Part shown: piece by piece, positions 31,095-42,020 of the stretch
How positions within the stretch are numbered: the first letter of the stretch is position 1
Layout: each line of letters opens with the position of its first letter
Assembly: GCA_905221035.1 (NCBI GenBank)
Contig: CAJNBP010000003.1
Location: 114,732-178,731, forward strand
Direction: 5' to 3'
Length of the DNA: 64,000 nucleotides
From: a bacterium
GTDB taxonomy: Bacteria > Bacillota > Bacilli > Lactobacillales > Streptococcaceae
Position numbers and translations under genes: made by a program
The notes under the pieces: generated by a model
Databases searched by the model: none
What the model was told of the DNA's origin: nothing
The model's input: the letters and a program-made list of their open reading frames with translations, nothing else

Positions 31095-31688
31095 TTAACT
31101 CTCTTTTTGACTTCCCTCTACAATTTCTTTACGTTTCAGCACATAAGGTATTGTTCTTACTATGCATCTAATGTCCATTAGCAACGATTTATGTGTCACA
31201 TAGTATCCATCCAATTCAGCTTTCATATCTGTTGATAGATTATCACGACCATTGATTTGCGCCCATCCAGTTAGTCCGGGTAAAACATCGTTTGCACCGT
31301 ATTTCTCTCTTGCCTCTATTACATCACGTTCACTTACCACTACTGGCCGAGGACCCACAATACTCATATCACCAACAAGAATATTACATAATTGAGGTAA
31401 TTCATCTAGAGATGTTTTCCTTAAGAAAGCTCCCACTCTAGTGATCCACTGCTCTGGATTTTGTAAATCTCGAGTTGCTACATATTTTGGTGTCTCCACT
31501 TTCATAGTCCGAAATTTAAAAATATAAAAAGTTTTTTTATGAATTCCAAAACGTTTTTGTTTAAATATTACCGGTCCTTTTGAATCAAACTTAATCGAAA
31601 TTGCAATTAGGATAAAAAATGGACAAAATAACGTTATCGCTATTAAAGATATAGATATATCTCCTAATCGTTTTAATATACTATACAT
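31095..31688 (-). CDS. wciI: WciI, initiating polyprenyl-phosphate sugar-1-phosphate transferase
   Basis: 197 residues, the short bacterial sugar transferase form: one N-terminal hydrophobic helix, then the cytoplasmic catalytic domain (IKFDSKGPVIFKQKRFGIHKKTFYIFKFRTM, GAFLRKTSLDELPQLCNILVGDMSIVGPRPV, and ARE..YGANDVLPGLTGWAQINGRD). It lacks the multi-membrane N-terminal part of glucose-specific WchA/CpsE. It loads the first sugar phosphate onto undecaprenyl phosphate. WciI occurs in pneumococcal serotypes such as 4, 5 and 12F, usually followed by wciJ as here. In serotype 5 the first sugar would be a 6-deoxy amino sugar; that is inference. Confidence 0.9.
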   Translation of the reverse strand: MYSILKRLGDISISLIAITLFCPFFILIAISIKFDSKGPVIFKQKRFGIHKKTFYIFKFRTMKVETPKYVATRDLQNPEQWITRVGAFLRKTSLDELPQLCNILVGDMSIVGPRPVVVSERDVIEAREKYGANDVLPGLTGWAQINGRDNLSTDMKAELDGYYVTHKSLLMDIRCIVRTIPYVLKRKEIVEGSQKES

Positions 31689-32071
31689 AAACTATCTCTC
31701 ACTATAAATTCAAAGTTCATCTTATTTCCATTTATCAAATCAAATATATCAACCCGTTAGACCACAAAAACTCAATATATATTTGGCAATTCAATGATTT
31801 TATAAGAATGTAATCATTTTATCCGCTATAACAACTAAAAATTTTCTTCATCCTAAACAAAATTTATTTGCTTCAGTAATATATGACTTCTCAATAGTGG
31901 ATTAGAAGGTTTAGTTCAGTTGTACTTCCAAACAAACCGAATATTTTTTAAAGAATATCGTTTTCTAAAATTTCAATCAATATATAAGTTAGTAAACCAA
32001 CAGGTACATTCTATAAGATTGGGAGGGTTATATTGTAGACCCCTTTCCATGCCAGACTCTCTAACTTCATT
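31689..32071. other. 383-base non-coding gap between wze and wciI
   Basis: AT-rich, with frequent stops in all frames I read and no gene remnant, terminator or repeat I can name. It marks the join between the conserved wzg-wze block and the serotype-specific genes, a usual recombination point. A weak local dyad (GGGTTATATTGTAGACCC at about 32025-32042) could be a partial terminator. Confidence 0.5.
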
Positions 32072-32764
32072 CTATTTTTTCCCGTAATTACCGTAATTAC
32101 CATAACCACCGTAAGAACCATATTTTTCGCGTTGAACATCAAATTTATTGAGAACGACACCTAAAAATGGTTTCCCTGTTTGATCTAGCTGGCCTTTAGC
32201 TTTTTGCACTTCTCTTCGTTTTGCAACTCCGGCTTCTACAACTAAGATGGACGCATCACACTTTTGAGTGATAATTGCTGCATCAATAACAAATCCAATA
32301 GGTGCTGTATCAACAATGATATAATCAAAATATTTACGCAATGTTTCAATCATATCATTAAAATTTTTACTTTGTAACAAGGCTGTAGGGTTTGGTGATA
32401 CAGATCCCGATTGAACTACAAATAGATTTTCAATATTTGTATCACATAACCCGTGAGATAAATCAGTTGTCCCAGATAAAAATTCTGTCAGCCCTGTAAT
32501 TTTTTCACGAGATTTAAAAACTCCTGACATAACTGAATTTCGAATATCGCCATCGATCAAAAGAGTTTTATAGCCTGCACGCGCAAAAGACCATGCTATA
32601 TTTATGGAAGTAGTTGATTTTCCTTCCCCAGGGTTAACAGAAGTAACGGAAATTACTTTTAGTTTATCTCCACTCAACTGTATATTTGTACACAAGGCAT
32701 TGTAATATTCTTCTGTCTTCTTAATGAACTCCAGTTTTTTTTGTGCTATTTCTAATGTCGGCAT
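32072..32764 (-). CDS. wze: Wze (CpsD) bacterial tyrosine autokinase
   Basis: 230 residues. Walker A NPGEGKSTTSINIAWSFA near 45, Walker A' LLIDGDIRNSVM near 73 and Walker B FDYIIVDTAPIG near 150. The C-terminal tail is Tyr/Gly-rich (YGSYGGYGNYGNYGKK) and is the autophosphorylation cluster. It works with Wzd (membrane activator) and Wzh (phosphatase) to control capsule chain length, export and attachment. It is 9 bases from wzd. Confidence 0.96.
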   Translation of the reverse strand: MPTLEIAQKKLEFIKKTEEYYNALCTNIQLSGDKLKVISVTSVNPGEGKSTTSINIAWSFARAGYKTLLIDGDIRNSVMSGVFKSREKITGLTEFLSGTTDLSHGLCDTNIENLFVVQSGSVSPNPTALLQSKNFNDMIETLRKYFDYIIVDTAPIGFVIDAAIITQKCDASILVVEAGVAKRREVQKAKGQLDQTGKPFLGVVLNKFDVQREKYGSYGGYGNYGNYGKK

Positions 32765-32773
32765 CTCTCTCTC

Positions 32774-33466
32774 CTATTTCAACTTATCCAAGTTTGGTAC
32801 AACTCCCAAAAGTGTCATCTGCAGTGCATCTTCGATATCTTCTGGACGTTTCACACGAGTGTCCACAAGTTCAAGAAGAAGGACTGTAACACTTATGGCA
32901 ATCAACCCGACAAAAAAACCAATTAGTGTATTGCGTTTAATATTTGGCGAAGACGGTGATATCGCTGGTCTTGCTTCTTCCAGTGTTGTCACATCAGAAA
33001 CACGAGTAATACTGATAATTTTTTGAGCAGCTACTTCTCTCAAAGAGTTAGCGATAAGGCTTGCCTCTTCAGGAACTCGATCATTAACTGAAATGGATAC
33101 GATACGGGTATCAACCGGAACTTTGACCTTGATTTTATTAGCTAAACCTTTCGGCGTCCAATCTAGTTTCAAATCAGAAACAACTTTCTCCAAAACATCC
33201 TGCGATAGGATAATTTCACGATAGTCTTTAACCAAGTATGACCCTGCCTGCAAGTCTTGATTGGTTAAACCAGACTTCTCTCCTTGATTACGGTTAACTA
33301 CATAAATCCGAGTCGTACTAGTAAACTCAGGTTTGATAACAAAAGTACTGTAAGCAAAAGCAACTGAAGAAGTTATAATTGCCACTAATAAAATGACTAA
33401 CTTTCTTTTCCATAAAGCTCTGAATAGTTGAAATACATCGATTTCCAAAGTGTTTTGATCTTTCAT
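32774..33466 (-). CDS. wzd: Wzd (CpsC) chain-length determinant / kinase activator
   Basis: 230 residues: N-terminal cytoplasmic helix, membrane segment (about 20-40), external Wzz-type domain (about 45-170) with the Pro-rich [14 protein letters not shown] stretch, and a second membrane segment (about 175-195) followed by a cytoplasmic tail ([15 protein letters not shown]) that activates Wze. Part of wzg-wzh-wzd-wze, conserved across Wzy-dependent serotypes. Confidence 0.96.
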   Translation of the reverse strand: MKDQNTLEIDVFQLFRALWKRKLVILLVAIITSSVAFAYSTFVIKPEFTSTTRIYVVNRNQGEKSGLTNQDLQAGSYLVKDYREIILSQDVLEKVVSDLKLDWTPKGLANKIKVKVPVDTRIVSISVNDRVPEEASLIANSLREVAAQKIISITRVSDVTTLEEARPAISPSSPNIKRNTLIGFFVGLIAISVTVLLLELVDTRVKRPEDIEDALQMTLLGVVPNLDKLK

Positions 33467-33474
33467 ATTTTCTC

Positions 33475-34206
33475 CTAAATTAATTGATCCATTATAATTT
33501 TTCTGGGGTTTTCTACAAAAAGTTCTTTCGCTTTTTTCGCTCCATATTTCTTAGCAATGATATCGTATGCCTGTTCCATATATGGAGGTCTACTGTCTAA
33601 ATTGTGCATGTCACTTGCAACTACATGAACTAAATCACGTTCCAAAAAATACCGAGCTCTCTTTTTCATGAATTTATATCTTTCACCAAAGAGCTTAGGT
33701 TTTAAAACATGATAACTATTTATCTGAGTATAGCAACCCATATCAATCAGTTCGCGAACTCGTTTTTCATTATTCTCTAAAGCATCATAACGTTCAATAT
33801 GAGCAATTACTGGTGTTATTCCCAACATCAAAATATTGCTCAATCCCGTATGAATCTCACGATAGGGAGTATGCATGCTAAACTCAATCAAAGCATAACG
33901 GCTATCATTAAGAGTGGGAATTTCTTTTCTTTCTAGCTTTTCTAGAACATCCAGAGTATAGTATATCTCTGCGCCATAAGCAATGACTAAATCATCTGCT
34001 ACTTCTTTTGCAATTTCACGAACCTTAATAAAATTTGTTGCAATTTTTTCTTCTGGAGTCTCAAACATCCCTTTTCGACGATGCGAAGTAGACACAATCA
34101 TTCGAACTCCTTGATTATAAGCTTCTCTTAAAAGCGCCTTGCTATCCTCTATCGACTTTGGCCCATCATCTACATCAAAAACGATATGCGAATGGATATC
34201 TATCAT
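33475..34206 (-). CDS. wzh: Wzh (CpsB) manganese-dependent phosphotyrosine phosphatase
   Basis: 243-residue PHP-family phosphatase: N-terminal metal motif [24 protein letters not shown] near 40, GAEIYYTL near 78, [11 protein letters not shown] near 133 and VASDMHN near 200, together giving the His/Asp/Glu metal cluster. It dephosphorylates Wze. It lies 1 base after wzg and 8 before wzd. Confidence 0.96.
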   Translation of the reverse strand: MIDIHSHIVFDVDDGPKSIEDSKALLREAYNQGVRMIVSTSHRRKGMFETPEEKIATNFIKVREIAKEVADDLVIAYGAEIYYTLDVLEKLERKEIPTLNDSRYALIEFSMHTPYREIHTGLSNILMLGITPVIAHIERYDALENNEKRVRELIDMGCYTQINSYHVLKPKLFGERYKFMKKRARYFLERDLVHVVASDMHNLDSRPPYMEQAYDIIAKKYGAKKAKELFVENPRKIIMDQLI

Positions 34207-34207
34207 T

Positions 34208-35653
34208 TCATCTACCCTCCATCACATCCTGTATAGCTGCTTTGACTGTAGCTAAACTACTCTCATCTATTTCCATCATATAGAGACTACTGTCTGGCAT
34301 TGCATAAGAAGGAAGATCCATCCGACCTGTCCCTTTTAAATCTTGAGAATTTACTTTATAATTCCCTCCACTTTCCAATTGAGTATTCACTAAATCCATC
34401 ATAGTCTCAATCGGCATATTTGTTTGAAGGGAATCCTGCAATCCTTGAAGAATACTACTATAGTTTTTCAAGGCCTCTGTGGAAGTTAACTTCTGAATAA
34501 TTGCTACAATGACCTTCTGTTGGTTGCGACCACGGTCACGGTCTCCATCAGCTAGTGAGTAGCGTTCACGTACAAAACCTAGAGCTTGCTCAGAGTCTAG
34601 ATGAACATTTCCCACCGGAAAATGGAACTTCCCATGTAGAGCTGTAAATTCTTGATCGTTATAAACATCTACCCCTCCCAACAGGTCAATCAATTTCAAA
34701 AATGATGTAAAATTCAAACGAACATAATAATTAATATCTACACCATAAAGGTTCTCTAGGGTATGAATAGATGAATCAACTCCATATATACCAGCATGAG
34801 TTAATTTATCCTTTTGATTATTTCCACCATCAGCAATAGGAACATATGAATCTCGTGGAGTTGTTGTAAGAAGGATTCTCTTCGTATCCCTATTGACCGT
34901 CATCAAGATATTGACATCTGAGCGCGAAACTGAACTAATGGCACCGTAAGTATCAATACCACTGACATAGATATTAAAGAAGCGATCTTTAGATACCTTA
35001 GGGATCTCAACATCCTTGGTCATTTTTTTAGTATAAATTTTCTTAATTTTTGAAGCATAGTCAGGATATTCCGATTCGATAATATTTTCAAAGACACTAT
35101 TTAATATAATCGCTTTCGTATCTCCAGCCAATAAACTCTTATAGGCTGCAAGATAGGAGCTACTTTCTTCAACTGTCAATTCCTTATTTTGACTAGTTTT
35201 CAGATCATTCATCAACTGTTGAATATTATCCTTATCCGTACCTGTTGGTCCCATAACACTAGATAATTGGGCAACATTATTGATATCGCTATCCTTTAAA
35301 ACGACGACGCTGAGAGAATACTCTGAATAATTTGAAGTTGCATTAATATGACTTGTAAAGCCTATAAATTGCTGCAGAGTAAATAAAGAAACTGAACTCA
35401 CTAAAACAGCTAGTGTCAAAAAGAAAATCGTGAACTTTTCTGCTTTTTTATAGATTATTAATAGTACGGCAATCACAGCAACCATCAAGGCAAAAACTGC
35501 GACCACTATATTAACGTGCCTGAAAGCAAGTATATTGTACTTAAAGATTAAAAACAATAAAAAACTAGCCAACAATAAATAAATAGTCAACAAAACTATA
35601 CTAACACTTCGCTTCACTTTCTGTGAACGTGATTTTTTAAAACGTCTACTCAT
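34208..35653 (-). CDS. wzg: Wzg (CpsA), LytR-CpsA-Psr family capsule attachment protein
   Basis: 481 residues: basic N-terminus ([16 protein letters not shown]), three membrane segments within the first ~110 residues, an accessory external domain, then the LCP domain (about 225-420) with [11 protein letters not shown], the DxxRxxGRNQQ-type Arg cluster ([15 protein letters not shown]) and GGVDVY. LCP proteins attach lipid-linked glycopolymers to peptidoglycan. First gene of the cps operon; SD AGGTG precedes ATG 35653. Confidence 0.95.
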   Translation of the reverse strand: MSRRFKKSRSQKVKRSVSIVLLTIYLLLASFLLFLIFKYNILAFRHVNIVVAVFALMVAVIAVLLIIYKKAEKFTIFFLTLAVLVSSVSLFTLQQFIGFTSHINATSNYSEYSLSVVVLKDSDINNVAQLSSVMGPTGTDKDNIQQLMNDLKTSQNKELTVEESSSYLAAYKSLLAGDTKAIILNSVFENIIESEYPDYASKIKKIYTKKMTKDVEIPKVSKDRFFNIYVSGIDTYGAISSVSRSDVNILMTVNRDTKRILLTTTPRDSYVPIADGGNNQKDKLTHAGIYGVDSSIHTLENLYGVDINYYVRLNFTSFLKLIDLLGGVDVYNDQEFTALHGKFHFPVGNVHLDSEQALGFVRERYSLADGDRDRGRNQQKVIVAIIQKLTSTEALKNYSSILQGLQDSLQTNMPIETMMDLVNTQLESGGNYKVNSQDLKGTGRMDLPSYAMPDSSLYMMEIDESSLATVKAAIQDVMEGR

Positions 35654-35690
35654 GATAACACCTATACATTTAATATTACTATTGTATCAC

Positions 35691-35696
35691 TTTCTA
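35691..35696 (-). promoter_or_regulatory. Extended -10 of the capsule operon promoter
   Basis: On minus, TGATACAAT (hexamer 35696-35691), 37 bases before the wzg ATG. No good -35 is visible upstream, and a BOX element lies about 70 bases further upstream, where it could influence this promoter. Confidence 0.6.
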
Positions 35697-35767
35697 AAGA
35701 TAAATTCTACATTTAGCGAGTCTATAAAAATTCTTAGATATAGGTTATTTGGACATCATAAGCACTT

Positions 35768-35918
35768 ATACTCTTCGAAAATCTCTTCAAACCACGTCAG
35801 CGTCCATCTGCAACCTCAAAACAGTATTTTGAGCTGACTTCGTCAGTTCTATCTACCACCTCATCAAAGCTGTACTTTGAGCTAGCTTCCCAGTTACTCT
35901 TTGATTTTCATTGAGTAT
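35768..35918 (+). repeat. BOX element (boxA-B-C type) upstream of wzg
   Basis: 151 bases from ATACTCTTCGAAAATC through boxA (AAACCACGTCAGCGTC), internal boxB-like segments with CAAAACAGTATTTTGAG and CTGACTTCGTCAG, to the boxC end TTTTCATTGAGTAT. With the aliB-like terminator this fills most of 35654-36043, which contains no gene. Confidence 0.9.
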
Positions 35919-35980
35919 TGGTTTCAATCTATTTTAGCACAAAACAAATCATTTCTCAGTTTTCCATAGCCGAGTGATTT

Positions 35981-36014
35981 AAAAAGACAAGCACCAAAAC
36001 TGATGTTTGTCTTT
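35981..36014 (-). terminator. Terminator of the aliB-like gene
   Basis: On minus, AAAGACAA and TTGTCTTTTT flank a partly paired loop, about 30 bases after the stop at 36044. Confidence 0.75.
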
Positions 36015-36043
36015 ATGATTTTCCTTGAAAAAGCTATTTCTCA

Positions 36044-38002
36044 TTATTTCACATGATTTTCTGCTTCTTTTTGAGCTTTTTCGATTGCTTTTTTGCTTTC
36101 TTGCTCCCATTTGGTCTTGGCTTCTTCAAACTGTTTGGTTGTCACAGTATCTTTTTGCAGTTTCATGTACTTGTAGTTATTGCCGTCACCCTTGATGCCG
36201 ACCAATGAATAACCTCTTGTAAATGGCGTTACTTTGGTTACAGATGCTGTTCCACCACTTGACATAGCTGACATAATCAGAGAATTGTCAATCATCCAAG
36301 CCTGTGCTTCAGCATATTTTTCATAGCGTTTGGCTACATCTTTATTTTCACTATCTGCATCTTTGAGCATCTTAGTGTAGGTATCAAGCCCCAAGCTAGC
36401 AATCTTAGCTTTATCTTCCTGAGCATCTAGACCAAAGATTTTAAGATAGAATCCGTCCTCTGCATTGAAAGGATTGAGATAAGTTGATGGATCTTGGTAG
36501 TCACCTACCCAACCATCAAAGTTCAAATCGTAGTCTCGATCAGCTGGTGTTGGTGCTAAGAAGGCTACATTATTAAAATCATCTGTTGACAGTTGCTGAA
36601 CATCAATGACAATGTTATCAGCACCTAAAACTGACTCAAGGGTCTGCTTAACAGAGTTCATGCCTGTCACAGCATTTTTACTTGTTTGATCAACAGCCAC
36701 ATCCAAGTGAATTGGGAAAGTCACACCTTGACTGGCCAATTCTTTTTTAGCTTCCGCAAATTTTGCTTGGGCCTTTTCTTTGTTAAAATAGGCATCCTGA
36801 GCATCTGCCAAGTTAATACCCGACCATTCTTTTCCATAGTTGACTAATTTAGAAGCGACTACTTCTCCAAAAGTCTTGTCTCCCACTTGGACAAATGTTG
36901 GAGGCACTAGAGTGTTACGAAGGGTCTTGCTAGCCGCTTCTTCCCCATTTGACTGAGCAGAATAGGCTGTGCGATCTAAGGCGAAGTTCACCGCTTGACG
37001 GAAGTTCTTGTTCAAGACAGCTGTCTCAGTTGATTTCTTCTGCTCATCTGTCGTTTTAGATGTGTGGTTGTAGGCCTTACGATTGACGTTAAAATTGAAA
37101 TACCAAGAAGTCTTGTCCTGCAAGCTATAGACGATATTATCCTTATATTTTTCCTTGGTCTTAGCAAAGTTAGAACTATTTGGATAAACCCCAGCGATCG
37201 AATAGGCTCCACTTTCAAAATTACGGATAGTCAATTCTTGGTCTGAACCATCAAAGTAAGCCAATTTCACGTGTTCAATCGATACTTTGTCATGATCGTA
37301 GTAATGAGGATTTTTCACATATTCGATCGATGATTTTGATGTGAAATCTTTTAACAAATAAGGTCCACTGTAGAGAATGCTATCCGGAGACAGGGTACCA
37401 AAATCTTTCCCTTTTGAGTTTAAAAACTCTTCATTTACTGGGAAAAGAATACTATTGGTTGTTTTTGAGTTCCAGTAAGGCTCTGGGCGTGCCAAAGTAT
37501 ACTCAACAGTCTGGTCGTCGATGGCTTTCACCCCAACCTTAGAAAAGTCAGAATCCACTCCTGTAATATAATCATTCAATCCCTTGATTGAGTTTTGAAT
37601 CAAGTCAATGGCCTGTGATTTATTATCCACTGCATACTTGATACCCGTCACAAAATCTTGTGCCTTGACTGGGGCGTACTCTTCACCGTCAGCTGTGAAC
37701 CATTTGGCATCTTTTCTCAATTTATAGGTATAAGTCAGACCGTCGCTTGAAACAGACCAGTCTTCTGCCAAAGATGGAACTAGGTTTCCGTGGTTGTCAT
37801 TTTCAAGCAAGCCATCAACTAGGTTGGTTATAATCGATGTATTATCAGCGTAGTAGTCTAATAAATAGTTAAATGTAGTTGGATTTCCACTAAAGGTTGA
37901 TGAGTAAGTTTTTGTATCTGAACCTGATTGTCCGCAAGCAGCTAAAAGCAAAGCAGCCGCAAAGGTCAGGCCTGCACTAAGGACACGCTTTTTTGTATTC
38001 AT
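36044..38002 (-). CDS. AliB-like oligopeptide-binding lipoprotein
   Basis: 652 residues with a lipoprotein signal (ALLLAACGQSGS; lipobox Cys about residue 23) and the SBP_bac_5 fold. It resembles AliA throughout (EYAPVKAQDFVTGIKYAVDNKSQA, LNKNFRQAVNFALDRTAYSAQSNGEEAASKTLRN), so it is a paralogue presenting peptides to the Ami permease or sensing peptides. AliB-like genes are known between dexB and aliA in non-encapsulated pneumococci and in mitis-group strains; here one lies next to a complete capsule locus. Own promoter and terminator. Confidence 0.92.
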   Translation of the reverse strand: MNTKKRVLSAGLTFAAALLLAACGQSGSDTKTYSSTFSGNPTTFNYLLDYYADNTSIITNLVDGLLENDNHGNLVPSLAEDWSVSSDGLTYTYKLRKDAKWFTADGEEYAPVKAQDFVTGIKYAVDNKSQAIDLIQNSIKGLNDYITGVDSDFSKVGVKAIDDQTVEYTLARPEPYWNSKTTNSILFPVNEEFLNSKGKDFGTLSPDSILYSGPYLLKDFTSKSSIEYVKNPHYYDHDKVSIEHVKLAYFDGSDQELTIRNFESGAYSIAGVYPNSSNFAKTKEKYKDNIVYSLQDKTSWYFNFNVNRKAYNHTSKTTDEQKKSTETAVLNKNFRQAVNFALDRTAYSAQSNGEEAASKTLRNTLVPPTFVQVGDKTFGEVVASKLVNYGKEWSGINLADAQDAYFNKEKAQAKFAEAKKELASQGVTFPIHLDVAVDQTSKNAVTGMNSVKQTLESVLGADNIVIDVQQLSTDDFNNVAFLAPTPADRDYDLNFDGWVGDYQDPSTYLNPFNAEDGFYLKIFGLDAQEDKAKIASLGLDTYTKMLKDADSENKDVAKRYEKYAEAQAWMIDNSLIMSAMSSGGTASVTKVTPFTRGYSLVGIKGDGNNYKYMKLQKDTVTTKQFEEAKTKWEQESKKAIEKAQKEAENHVK

Positions 38003-38041
38003 CTTCTTTCTCCTTTATGTTAGTTTTTGTAACACAAGTTT

Positions 38042-38070
38042 ATTTTACCAAAATATAGGAAATTTGTAAA
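38042..38070 (-). promoter_or_regulatory. Promoter of the aliB-like gene
   Basis: On minus, TTTACA (38070-38065), 17-base spacer, TAAAAT (38047-38042), 40 bases before the ATG. Confidence 0.75.
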
Positions 38071-38112
38071 GTTAATTGAATTTTGAGAATGGAAGTTTAT
38101 AAACTTTCGTCA

Positions 38113-38165
38113 TAAAAAAACAAAGGATTTCTGTCTTTCATACAGTCCTCCCTTGTTTTTATACG
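38113..38165 (-). terminator. dexB terminator
   Basis: On minus a long stem: AAAAACAAGGGAGGACTGT pairs with ACAG...TCCTTTGTTTTTTT across a 7-base loop, with internal mismatches. It lies just past the dexB stop. Confidence 0.82.
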
Positions 38166-38197
38166 ATTTCATTTTTAAATTTTTCTGTAAAAAATAT

Positions 38198-39814
<1,617 letters not shown>

Positions 39815-39839
39815 TCATTATTTTCATAATCTATAGTCT

Positions 39840-39876
39840 ATGATAGCGCTTTTGGGAATTTTGTGCAAGCGTTTGC
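39840..39876 (-). promoter_or_regulatory. dexB promoter with a LacI-family/cre-like operator
   Basis: On minus, TTGCAC (39868-39863), 17-base spacer, TATCAT (39845-39840). The dyad GCAAGCGTTTGC (39865-39876) overlaps the -35, as expected for a MalR/CcpA-type repressor of alpha-glucoside use. Which regulator binds is not determined. Confidence 0.65.
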
Positions 39877-39957
39877 CTAATCTTTTTGATTCCTTTTTTA
39901 ACTCCATAGTTTCCTAACTTCCAATTTTTTATTATAATAGAGGTCAGAGGTAAAAAA

Positions 39958-41442
39958 ATGAAAAAACAAGCTTTTAGTTCTGAACAATATTTGAATCTAC
40001 AACGCGACCACATTTTGGAGCGCATTAATCAATTTGACGGCAAGCTCTACTTGGAGTTTGGTGGAAAAATGTTAGAAGATTTCCACGCTGCTCGTGTCCT
40101 TCCTGGTTATGAGCCTGACAATAAAATTAAGCTCTTGCAAGAATTGAAAGAGCAGGTTGAGGTTGTGATTGCTATTAACGCTAACAACATTGAGCATTCC
40201 AAAGCACGTGGCGACTTGGGCATTTCTTATGACCAAGAAGTTCTTCGTTTGATTGACAAATTCAATGAATTAGGGATTTTTGTTGGCTCCGTTGTCATTA
40301 CACAATACGCTGGCCAACCAGCTGCAGATGCCTTCCGCAACCAGTTAGATAAAAACGGAATTGATTCTTATCTTCATTATCCAATCAAAGGATATCCGAC
40401 AGATATGGATCATATCATTTCTCCAGAAGGTATGGGGAAAAACGACTACATCAAAACCAGTCGCAACTTGATTGTCGTAACAGCTCCTGGACCTGGTTCT
40501 GGAAAATTGGCAACCTGTATGTCCAATATGTACCACGACCAAATCAATGGTATCAAGTCTGGTTACGCTAAATTTGAAACCTTCCCAGTTTGGAATCTTC
40601 CCCTTCATCACCCAGTCAATTTGGCCTACGAGGCTGCAACTGCAGACCTTGACGATGTCAACATGATTGACCCTTTCCATCTTCAAACCTATGGAGAAAC
40701 CACTGTCAACTACAACCGTGACATCGAAATCTTCCCTGTGCTCAAGCGCATGTTGGAACGTATCCTAGGAGAGTCTCCATACGCTTCACCGACAGATATG
40801 GGTGTCAACATGGTTGGTTTCGCTATTACAGATGACGAGGCTGCTGTCGAAGCTTCTAAACAAGAAATCATCCGCCGCTACTATCAAACTGTTCTTGATT
40901 TTAAAGCCGAAAAAGTTAGCGAATCTGCTGTTAAGAAAATCGAGTTGCTCATGAACGACCTCGGCATCACACCTGCAGACCGTAAGGTAGCTGTTGTTGC
41001 CCGTCAAAAAGCAGAAGAAACTGGCGGACCAGCCCTAGCTCTTGAATTGCCAAGTGGAGAAATTGTCACTGGTAAGAACTCAGAGCTCTTTGGCCCAACA
41101 GCCGCTACTCTTATCAACGCCATCAAGAAATCAGCTGACATTGCTAAAGAAGTAAAACTCATCGAACCTGAACTTGTCAAACCAATCCAAGGTCTTAAAA
41201 TCGATCATCTAGGTAGCCGCAATCCACGCCTTCATTCAAATGAAATCCTGATTGCACTTGCCATCACGGCTACGGAAAATCCTGATGCTGCTCGTGCTAT
41301 GGAAGAGCTTGGCAACCTCAAAGGAAGCGAAGCCCACTCTACCATCATCTTGACTGATGAAGACAAGAATGTCCTTCGTAAATTGGGTATCAATGTAACC
41401 TTTGACCCTTACTACCAATACGACCGTTTATATCGTAAGTAA
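39958..41442 (+). CDS. DUF1846 (UPF0371) family protein
   Basis: 494 residues with long conserved blocks: [39 protein letters not shown] at the N-terminus and [26 protein letters not shown] near 175, a P-loop-like stretch. A TATAAT-type -10 and GAGGT lie before the ATG. The family is widespread in Firmicutes. I know no established activity, although a nucleotide-dependent enzyme has been suggested from the fold. It is followed by a terminator, then luxS. Confidence 0.9.
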   Translation: MKKQAFSSEQYLNLQRDHILERINQFDGKLYLEFGGKMLEDFHAARVLPGYEPDNKIKLLQELKEQVEVVIAINANNIEHSKARGDLGISYDQEVLRLIDKFNELGIFVGSVVITQYAGQPAADAFRNQLDKNGIDSYLHYPIKGYPTDMDHIISPEGMGKNDYIKTSRNLIVVTAPGPGSGKLATCMSNMYHDQINGIKSGYAKFETFPVWNLPLHHPVNLAYEAATADLDDVNMIDPFHLQTYGETTVNYNRDIEIFPVLKRMLERILGESPYASPTDMGVNMVGFAITDDEAAVEASKQEIIRRYYQTVLDFKAEKVSESAVKKIELLMNDLGITPADRKVAVVARQKAEETGGPALALELPSGEIVTGKNSELFGPTAATLINAIKKSADIAKEVKLIEPELVKPIQGLKIDHLGSRNPRLHSNEILIALAITATENPDAARAMEELGNLKGSEAHSTIILTDEDKNVLRKLGINVTFDPYYQYDRLYRK

Positions 41443-41448
41443 AGATTG

Positions 41449-41476
41449 CAACCTCTCCACCCTCGGAGAGGTTTTC
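41449..41476 (+). terminator. Terminator between the DUF1846 gene and luxS
   Basis: AACCTCTCC and GGAGAGGTT around a 6-base loop, followed by TTCTC. Confidence 0.85.
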
Positions 41477-41536
41477 TCTCTGTCTCAGGAGCCAGCTTTA
41501 TGTTATAATGAAAGAAGAAAACTGAAAGGATTTACC

Positions 41537-42019
41537 ATGTCAAAAGAAGTTATTGTTGAAAGTTTTGAACTTGACCATACCATTGTTAAAGCGCCTTATG
41601 TTCGCTTGATTGGGGAAGAAACAGGGCCAAAAGGAGACATCATCTCCAATTATGATATTCGCTTGGTGCAACCAAACGAAGACTCTATCCCTACTGCAGG
41701 TCTTCACACTATCGAACACCTCTTGGCAAAACTCATCCGTACCCGCATTGACGGCATGATTGACTGTTCACCATTTGGTTGTCGTACAGGCTTCCACATG
41801 ATTATGTGGGGACGTCATACCAGCGCTGAAATTGCAGCCGTTATCAAGGATTCGCTCAAGGAAATCGCTGAAACAACTACTTGGGAAGATGTCCCAGGAA
41901 CAACCATCGAATCTTGCGGAAACTACAAAGACCACAGCCTCTTTTCTGCTAAAGAATGGGCAAAACTCATTCTAGAACAAGGGATTTCAGATGATGCCTT
42001 TGAGCGTCATGTCATCTAA
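41537..42019 (+). CDS. luxS: S-ribosylhomocysteine lyase (AI-2 synthase)
   Basis: 160 residues from [17 protein letters not shown]. It cleaves S-ribosylhomocysteine to homocysteine and the AI-2 precursor DPD. The metal motif HTIEHLLAK (HxxEH) is near residue 54, the catalytic Cys lies in [11 protein letters not shown] near 80, and the second metal region is [11 protein letters not shown] near 125. ATG 41537 follows GAAAGGA; a -10 (TATAAT) lies about 30 bases upstream. The longer frame from 41402 is rejected because it overlaps the previous gene and its terminator. The group II intron begins 1 base after the luxS stop. Confidence 0.97.
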   Translation: MSKEVIVESFELDHTIVKAPYVRLIGEETGPKGDIISNYDIRLVQPNEDSIPTAGLHTIEHLLAKLIRTRIDGMIDCSPFGCRTGFHMIMWGRHTSAEIAAVIKDSLKEIAETTTWEDVPGTTIESCGNYKDHSLFSAKEWAKLILEQGISDDAFERHVI

Positions 42020-42020
42020 A

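Noticed and set aside
35768..35918. CRISPR-like or RUP repeat
   Set aside because: Matches boxA/B/C modules; no regularly spaced direct repeats with unique spacers exist anywhere in the window.
41402..41536. Upstream extension of luxS
   Set aside because: It overlaps the DUF1846 gene and its terminator; LuxS starts at the ATG at 41537 with a ribosome site.
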